Part shown: positions 42,960 through 47,494 of the stretch, one piece after another | Layout: every line of letters begins with the position of its first letter | Numbering within the stretch: the stretch's first letter is position 1 | Origin: Planctomycetota bacterium | GTDB lineage: Bacteria > Planctomycetota > OFTM77 | Length of the DNA stretch: 47,494 nt | Direction: 5' to 3' | NCBI GenBank assembly: GCA_029260795.1 | Contig: JAJDCO010000033.1 | Span: 1-47,494 of the forward strand | Position numbers and translations under genes: made by a program | Notes under the pieces: model-generated | Seen by the model: only the letters and a program-made list of their open reading frames with translations | Databases searched by the model: none | Told to the model about the DNA's origin: nothing

Positions 42960-43790
42960 ATGAACTCCGTCTTCAATGCGATCGGTGACATCGTGCTGTG
43001 GCCATTCGAGGTCATGCATCCGCTTCTTGGTCTGACCGTCGTCTCGTGCCTGCTCGGCGTCGTCATGATCCTGGTCTTCAAATGGACGTCCGATCAGGGC
43101 GGCATCCAGGTCGCCAAGGACCGCATGAAGGCGCACATGTTCGCCATCCGGATCTTCAAAGAGGATCTGGGCGTGTTGGGAAAGTCGCTCGGACAGATCT
43201 TCAAGAATCTCGCGATCTACCAGTTCCACTTCTTCAAGCCGGTGGCGGTCGCGATCGTTCCCTTGATGCTGCTCCTCTTTCAGCTCGACATGCGATTCTC
43301 CTATGCCGGGCTCGAGCCCGGGCAGAAGATCATCCTGAAGGCCGAGCTCAAGGAAGGCATCGCGCCCCAGGCGACTCTCGAGCTGCCCGACGGGCTCGTC
43401 GCCGAGACGATGGTCCGCATCCGCGATCGCTTCCCCGAAGACGTCTCCCTCGACAAGGGGGAGGTCGCTTGGCGCGTGCGAGCCGAGAAGGCCGGCGACT
43501 ACGAGGTCAAGATCCAGGTGGGCGATCACGTCGAGACGAAGCTCATCAGCGTCGGCGATCGCACGCGACGCATGGCGCCCCTGAGGACGAACAGCTTCTG
43601 GTTCGCCCTCCTCTATCCCGCCGAAGCGCCGCTCGGTGAGAGCTCGCCGATCGAAGGCATCGAGCTCGAGTATCCCGCTCAGGAGCTCGGTCCGTTGTCG
43701 GGCGGCTCCGGCTGGGTCCTCGCGATCGTCGTCGTCCTTTCGATGGTCTTCGGCTACGCCGTCAAGGGCGTCTTCGGCGTCGAGCTCTGA
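42960..43790 (+). CDS. Oxa1/EMC3 (DUF106)-like membrane protein
   Basis: The 276-residue protein has helix 1 (about 20-42), a charged amphipathic coiled region (about 45-75, SDQGGIQVAKDRMKAHMFAI), helix 2 (about 90-112, FKPVAVAIVPLMLLLFQL), a periplasmic beta domain (about 115-245) and a last helix (about 250-270). The order of first helix, basic coil and second helix in a short N-terminal half resembles DUF106/TMCO1/EMC3, the Oxa1 insertase superfamily. That assignment is inference. A role in inserting or stabilising membrane partners of the cluster is possible. ATG 42960 has no strong site; the frame and first helix support it. Confidence 0.65.
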   Translation: MNSVFNAIGDIVLWPFEVMHPLLGLTVVSCLLGVVMILVFKWTSDQGGIQVAKDRMKAHMFAIRIFKEDLGVLGKSLGQIFKNLAIYQFHFFKPVAVAIVPLMLLLFQLDMRFSYAGLEPGQKIILKAELKEGIAPQATLELPDGLVAETMVRIRDRFPEDVSLDKGEVAWRVRAEKAGDYEVKIQVGDHVETKLISVGDRTRRMAPLRTNSFWFALLYPAEAPLGESSPIEGIELEYPAQELGPLSGGSGWVLAIVVVLSMVFGYAVKGVFGVEL

Positions 43791-43881
43791 GTCGAGGAGC
43801 GCTCGAGCTCACGGAGGGTGAGACCGGGCGCGACGCCTCGTCGTCCGACCCGAGCTGACCGATTCGCCGCTGGGAGGCGTC

Positions 43882-44742
43882 ATGGACGCGTTGCTGCCCG
43901 ACCTCTTCGACCCGCGCGGCTACCCCTTCTGGTTGCTCGTGGTCTCGATCGCCGTGATGGCCCTGGAGCGTCTGCGGCCCTGGCGGCGGAGCCAACGCAT
44001 GCTCCGACCTCAGTTCGGCCAAGATCTCCTCTGGCTCTTCTTCAACGGCCACATGGCGGGCGTGCTCGTGGCCATGGCCACCGGTCGGGTCTTGGGTTGG
44101 GCCGCGCCAGGCTTCGAGCGCCTCGAGGCAGTGCGCATGATCGCCGCGCAGCCGCTGTGGCTCCAGTTCGTCGTCTTCTTCGTGCTCAAGGACCTCATGG
44201 AGTGGGGCGTCCATAACCTCCTGCATCGAGTGCCTTGGCTGTGGGAGTTCCACAAGGTGCACCACACCATCGAGGAGCTCGACTGGATTGGCAGCTTCCG
44301 ATTCCACTGGATGGAGATCGTCGTCTACCGGGGGCTCACCTACGCGCCTTTGGCGATCCTGGGTGTCGATGGGCAGGTGATCCTCGCGATCGCGGTGGTG
44401 GCGACGCTGATCGGTCATCTCAATCACAGCAACCTCGATCTCACCTGGGGACCGCTGAGATACGTCCTCAACTCACCGCGCATGCACGTCTGGCATCACG
44501 ATCGGCAGTGGCCGGCCGAGCGTTCGAGGGGCGTGAACTTCGGCATCTCGCTCAGCCTGTGGGACTGGCTCTTCGGCACCGCTTGGTGGCCGAGCGTCGA
44601 AGAGCGCCCCGAGCAGCAACCCGAGCGTCTGGGCTTTCCGGGCCTCGAGCGCTTTCCCCGCAGCTTCGTCGAACGACTCACCTCGCCGCTCTCGAAGCTC
44701 TGGCGTCGCCCGGATCCCGGGAAGACTCCGCTCTCGGGTTGA
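43882..44742 (+). CDS. Fatty-acid-hydroxylase/sterol-desaturase family protein
   Basis: The 286-residue integral membrane protein has at least four hydrophobic segments and the three histidine clusters of the diiron family: HNLLH, HKVHH and HVWHH, with a further HLNHSNLD segment. Relatives hydroxylate or desaturate lipids using O2. ATG 43882 follows GGGAGGCG. Substrate is unknown; ceramide-like, fatty acid or sterol-type lipids are options. Its place between the Oxa1-like protein and cysQ suggests the cluster modifies a lipid, perhaps with sulfate from PAPS. The C-terminus is charged and cytoplasmic. Confidence 0.88.
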   Translation: MDALLPDLFDPRGYPFWLLVVSIAVMALERLRPWRRSQRMLRPQFGQDLLWLFFNGHMAGVLVAMATGRVLGWAAPGFERLEAVRMIAAQPLWLQFVVFFVLKDLMEWGVHNLLHRVPWLWEFHKVHHTIEELDWIGSFRFHWMEIVVYRGLTYAPLAILGVDGQVILAIAVVATLIGHLNHSNLDLTWGPLRYVLNSPRMHVWHHDRQWPAERSRGVNFGISLSLWDWLFGTAWWPSVEERPEQQPERLGFPGLERFPRSFVERLTSPLSKLWRRPDPGKTPLSG

Positions 44743-44915
44743 CCGCGGGGCTCCGGCGAGGCCGAGAGCGAGTCTCACCAATCCTCGTGGACTCCTCGGC
44801 CGGTTCGAAGCACACTGGGCGGCTTCGTGTGAGGCAGGCGGCGCGCGAACGCTCTCGCGAGACCCGAGTCGCGCAGCCAATCGAGAACGTTGCCAAGACA
44901 GAGGTCTGACGAACG

Positions 44916-45908
44916 ATGAGCGTTTCCAGTGAGGTCCGCGAGCGAGCGGTCGAGGCCGTGCGCTTGGCGAGTGAGCTGTGTCGGGCCGTGCAGGCCGAGC
45001 TGACCTCAGGAGACTCGCTCGACAAGCAGGATCGTTCCCCGGTGACGGTCGCCGATTTCGGTGCCCAAGCGCTCATCGCACAGCAGCTCTCCGAAGGAGG
45101 CGACGAATTCGCCATGGTCGCCGAGGAGGCGTCCGACGTGCTGCGTCAGCCCGATCAGAGCGTTCTCCGGGACAAGGTCATCGCCCGAGTGCGAGAGCAT
45201 CGACCCGACCTCACAGGTGAAGACGTCCTCGCGGCCATCGATCGCGGTCGTTGCGAGGGTGGAGCCGGAAGCTTTTGGACGCTCGATCCCATCGATGGCA
45301 CGAAGGGGTTCCTTCGCGGCGACCAATACGCCATCGCGCTCGCACGCATCGAGAACGGCGAGGTCGTGTTCGGCGTGCTCGGTTGTCCGAACTTGCCGCA
45401 CGACGCCGGACGTCCCGACGGAGCGCGCGGTGCGCTCTTCGTCGCGGCGAGAGGCGAGGGCGCGACCTGGCGATCGCTCGATGTTGAGGTGGCGGCGCCC
45501 ATCCGGGTGGCGGCGATCGACGACCCGTCTGCTGCAGCCTTCTGTGAGTCGGTCGAATCGGCACACTCGGCGCACGGGGACTCCGCGAAAGTCGCCGAGA
45601 TCTTGGGTGTGCAGGCCGAGCCGTTTCGAATCGACAGCCAATGCAAGTATGCGGCAGTCGCGCGCGGGGATGCGGCCATCTACTTGCGGCTTCCGACGCG
45701 CGCGGACTATCGCGAGAAGATCTGGGATCATGCCGCGGGCTGGATCGTCGTCACCGAAGCGGGCGGTCGGGTCACCGACGTGACGGGTCGCGATCTCGAC
45801 TTCTCTCGCGGGCGAACGCTCTCGGAGAATCGCGGGATCATCGCGACCAATGGGCGCTTTCACGATCGCGTGGTCGCGGCGGTGCAGTCCGTGATCGGTC
45901 AGGCGTGA
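44916..45908 (+). CDS. cysQ: 3'(2'),5'-bisphosphate nucleotidase, PAP phosphatase
   Basis: The 330-residue enzyme of the inositol-monophosphatase superfamily hydrolyses PAP, the by-product of PAPS use, to AMP. Metal sites: E70-E71 in MVAEE, DPIDGTKGF (D124, D127), and WDHAAG near residue 270. The long N-terminal part and the KQDRSPVTVADFGAQALI start fit the Hal2/SAL1-like branch more than the shorter E. coli CysQ. ATG 44916 follows AGAGG. It supports PAPS turnover when sulfotransfer or reduction runs. It is the last gene on this strand in the cluster; the following genes are convergent. Confidence 0.9.
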   Translation: MSVSSEVRERAVEAVRLASELCRAVQAELTSGDSLDKQDRSPVTVADFGAQALIAQQLSEGGDEFAMVAEEASDVLRQPDQSVLRDKVIARVREHRPDLTGEDVLAAIDRGRCEGGAGSFWTLDPIDGTKGFLRGDQYAIALARIENGEVVFGVLGCPNLPHDAGRPDGARGALFVAARGEGATWRSLDVEVAAPIRVAAIDDPSAAAFCESVESAHSAHGDSAKVAEILGVQAEPFRIDSQCKYAAVARGDAAIYLRLPTRADYREKIWDHAAGWIVVTEAGGRVTDVTGRDLDFSRGRTLSENRGIIATNGRFHDRVVAAVQSVIGQA

Positions 45909-45920
45909 TCCCGAGCAGTC

Positions 45921-46499
45921 TCATTGGCAGGAGAGGCCGCTCACGGACGGGTTGATCTCGTCACCGGGAACAGACTCGAAGTCGGGGTGATCGCCGGCAT
46001 GCCCGAATTGGTGGCGCCACGCTAGCACGCCATCGAAGATCAGGAAGATCCCGGGCATCAGCCAAGGATCGCCCTGGATGCCACCCAAGCCGTGCCCTTT
46101 CTTCCGCGCGCGCCGACCCGCTCGCCACACCGCCAGCCCGAGCAGCTGTCGGAGCGTGCCGCGACCGACTCCGAAGGCGCGGTAGATGTCGCGAGAGGGG
46201 TCCGCGATCACCGGGGCCTCCGGCCAACTCACCTTCTCGAAGAACTTGCGGTTCTGCTCGACCCGTCCCTGAGCGACGAACAAGACGTGCGGGTAGTCCG
46301 GCACCTCTTCTCGCGCTTGCTTCAGATCGGCCACGGTCTCCCGGCAGAAGATACATCCGGCATGCCTCAGGAACACCAGCTGGACGGCGCGACCACGCAG
46401 CTCGTCTTCGAGCGTGCCCGCGGCGAGGTTGTCGCCCTCGACCGGGGATCGCAGAAGGACCTCGGGAAGAGGCTGGCCAACACGGAGGGCACCAAGCAT
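45921..46499 (-). CDS. Peroxiredoxin-like (AhpC/TSA 2) protein, copy 1
   Basis: A 192-residue thioredoxin-fold protein. The N-terminal strand LVFLRHAGCIFCRE carries the redox pair C49-x-x-C52, followed by a helix (ADLKQAREEV) and VLFVAQGRVEQNRKF. The later segment APVIADPSRDIYRAFGVGRG matches the peroxiredoxin-like (PRXL2/AhpC-TSA family 2) pattern. The C-terminus includes PGIFLIFDGVLAWRHQFGHAGD, with conserved W/H residues. ATG 46499 has AGGATT upstream. No leader is present, so it is cytoplasmic. A tandem paralog lies upstream. Confidence 0.85.
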   Translation of the reverse strand: MLGALRVGQPLPEVLLRSPVEGDNLAAGTLEDELRGRAVQLVFLRHAGCIFCRETVADLKQAREEVPDYPHVLFVAQGRVEQNRKFFEKVSWPEAPVIADPSRDIYRAFGVGRGTLRQLLGLAVWRAGRRARKKGHGLGGIQGDPWLMPGIFLIFDGVLAWRHQFGHAGDHPDFESVPGDEINPSVSGLSCQ

Positions 46500-46603
46500 G
46501 GAGAATCCTAGTCGGGCTCGAGACAGAAGACGCCTGAGTTACCGAAGACACTTCGCGCGCCAGCGGCTGGTGGATGCGTGGCTCCTCAGGTCGAGACTCG
46601 CGC

Positions 46604-47206
46604 TCAACGAGGCTTCGCAGGCCTGCTGGACCGTCCCTCGTCGGCTTGGGACGGGGTGCACGCGAGTGAATCGAAAGCTCTCCCCCGCAGGCGGGGCTGG
46701 TCGCCCGAATTGCGGAAATGATGCTCCCAGACCACCACTTGGTTCACGACGAGGAACAAGCCAGGTAGCAGGCGCAAGTCGCCGACGGGACGACCGACGA
46801 AGTGCCCCTTTGACAGAGCACGAATACCGGCAGCCCAGACACTGGGTCCCAGCAGCTGGCCGAGTCCTCCGCGGCGCAGCCCGAAGCCTCGAGAGAGCAC
46901 AGGCTCGGCATCGCAGATGACGGGGACGCCGGGCCAGAGCCCGCTGAAGATTCGAGCGGCGTGCTCGGCAAGGCTCTGTGTCAGAAACACCACGTCCGCA
47001 AAACCAGGCTCTTCGTCTCGGGCGCGCCGAATGTCCGCGATGGTCTCTCGGCAGAAGATGCAGCCTGAGTGCCGCAAGAAGGTGAGGAGCGTCGGCCCAC
47101 GACCGATCTGCTCCCCGAGAGTCGCACCTTGGAGATGGAGGCCCGAGATCGAGTGAGAGAGGAGCGCTTCGGGAAGAGGCTCACCGACTCGAGCAATCTC
47201 GGACAT
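46604..47206 (-). CDS. Peroxiredoxin-like (AhpC/TSA 2) protein, copy 2
   Basis: The 200-residue paralog of the adjacent gene has the same layout: FLRHSGCIFCRE with C49 and C52, DIRRARDEEPGFADVVFLTQ, VPVICDAEPVLSRGFGLRRG and LLPGLFLVVNQVVVWEHHFRNSGD. Sequence identity is clear across the protein, so this is a tandem duplication. ATG 47206 has GAGAGGATT upstream. It ends 104 bases before copy 1's start, and both are probably co-transcribed. The region upstream holds the AACGTT array. Confidence 0.85.
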   Translation of the reverse strand: MSEIARVGEPLPEALLSHSISGLHLQGATLGEQIGRGPTLLTFLRHSGCIFCRETIADIRRARDEEPGFADVVFLTQSLAEHAARIFSGLWPGVPVICDAEPVLSRGFGLRRGGLGQLLGPSVWAAGIRALSKGHFVGRPVGDLRLLPGLFLVVNQVVVWEHHFRNSGDQPRLRGRAFDSLACTPSQADEGRSSRPAKPR

Positions 47207-47276
47207 GGGCGAATCCTCTCCGGAGCATCGACGAAACCCCAGCTTTGCAACACGAAATGCTCCAGACCGTCCCCTC

Positions 47277-47304
47277 GGAGGCCCGAATTCATTCGGGTGG
47301 GAGG
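47277..47304. repeat. Dispersed TTCA-loop hairpin repeat, copy C
   Basis: GGAGGCCCGAA-TTCA-TTCGGGTGGGAGG: the core 7-bp pairing CCCGAAT/ATTCGGG overlaps the TTCA loop region at 47288-47291. It matches copy A at 34704-34731 in the flanks (GGAGGCCCG and GGTGGGAGG) while the loop-proximal stem differs in a base-paired way (GC/GC there, AA/TT here). It lies in the leader of the tandem peroxiredoxin genes. Confidence 0.6.
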
Positions 47305-47339
47305 TCGTCAACCTCGCCTCCGCTCGATCAGGCGGATTC

Positions 47340-47387
47340 AACGTTGAACGTTCAACGTTGAACGTTCAACGTTGAACGTTCAACGTT
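47340..47387. repeat. Array of seven AACGTT palindromes with 7-bp spacing
   Basis: AACGTT is repeated seven times at 47340, 47347, 47354, 47361, 47368, 47375 and 47382, each separated by one base that alternates G and C. The overlap also makes a 14-base unit, TTCAACGTTGAACG, repeated three times exactly. Each hexamer is its own palindrome. It lies about 130 bases upstream of the peroxiredoxin-like gene start at 47206 and touches the stop of a minus-strand frame from the right edge. Confidence 0.9.
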
Positions 47388-47494
47388 CAGATCTTCAAGT
47401 CGGCGCGCTGTAGCTTTTTCAACGCTCGGGTTTCAGTTCGCTTCGCAGTCGGTCTCGCGTGACGATTACCGTCGGTGGCTCTGCCTTCTCGCAC
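47387..47494 (-). CDS. Possible 3' end of a gene entering from the right edge
   Basis: A minus-strand frame is open from the window edge for 35 codons and ends at a TGA (47389-47387) within the last AACGTT repeat. The residues are basic, with the tail ETRALKKLQRADLKI. A frame this short can be open by chance in GC-rich DNA. If real, the AACGTT array is the spacer between it and the peroxiredoxin-like genes. Confidence 0.25.
   Translation of the reverse strand: MREGRATDGNRHARPTAKRTETRALKKLQRADLKI

Noticed and set aside
47340..47387. CRISPR array
   Set aside because: The repeat unit is 7 bases with a single-base spacer; there are no unique spacers and no cas genes.

Overview
The window is GC-rich, densely coding bacterial DNA. 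It has no rRNA, no convincing tRNA, no CRISPR array and no transposase or phage gene. Several features suggest a Planctomycetota-like Gram-negative bacterium: an ECF sigma factor overlapping a receptor-type serine/threonine kinase with 14 WD40 repeats, tandem TPR/FG-GAP/ASPIC-UnbV lipoproteins, large secreted BNR, beta-helix and Ig-like proteins, and short leaders with lipoboxes. This is inference from gene content; Acidobacteriota or Myxococcota cannot be excluded.

Layout. (1) 1-2060: a visibly less GC-rich accessory stretch with a gene start running off the left edge, a one-helix membrane protein and a secreted 12-cysteine protein, closed by a strong terminator. (2) 2410-5462: cysS and a secreted HExxH metallopeptidase. 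(3) 5870-12838: a tight seven-gene operon of a YbjN/YjfI-like protein, PspA, a DUF4178-like protein, a coiled-coil membrane protein with a Ser/Gly/Arg tail, a duplicated DUF350 protein, a membrane-embedded spermidine synthase and a TIGYGD potassium channel. It looks like a PspA-centred envelope-stress system tied to polyamine chemistry and ion flux. (4) 12950-15995: an orphan FtsX/MacB-type permease with an unusual insert, and a broken secreted propeller/Ig gene. (5) 16264-20203: ECF sigma factor and WD40 kinase. (6) 20231-32477: surface or secreted proteins (BNR propeller, beta-helix, FG-GAP/tail-fibre chimera, two tandem ASPIC/UnbV lipoproteins). (7) 32487-35436: a DapB-like dehydrogenase and small envelope proteins.

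(8) 35952-45908 is the second functional centre. It runs RHH-like protein, ATP sulfurylase (sat), APS kinase (cysC), two large paralogous alkaline-phosphatase-superfamily proteins, a second RHH-like protein, an Oxa1/EMC3-like membrane protein, a fatty-acid-hydroxylase/sterol-desaturase family protein and a PAP phosphatase (cysQ). The enzymes for making PAPS and removing PAP are present, but there is no PAPS reductase, sulfite reductase or recognisable sulfotransferase. A sulfated envelope or lipid product is therefore plausible.

(9) 45921-47494: tandem peroxiredoxin-like paralogs, a dispersed TTCA-loop hairpin, a seven-copy AACGTT heptamer array and the end of another minus-strand reading frame.

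The best candidates for under-described biology are the PspA-polyamine-channel operon, the PAPS/phosphodiesterase/RHH cluster with its upstream GAGTGCTC sites, the AACGTT array and the TTCA-loop hairpins with compensatory stem changes.
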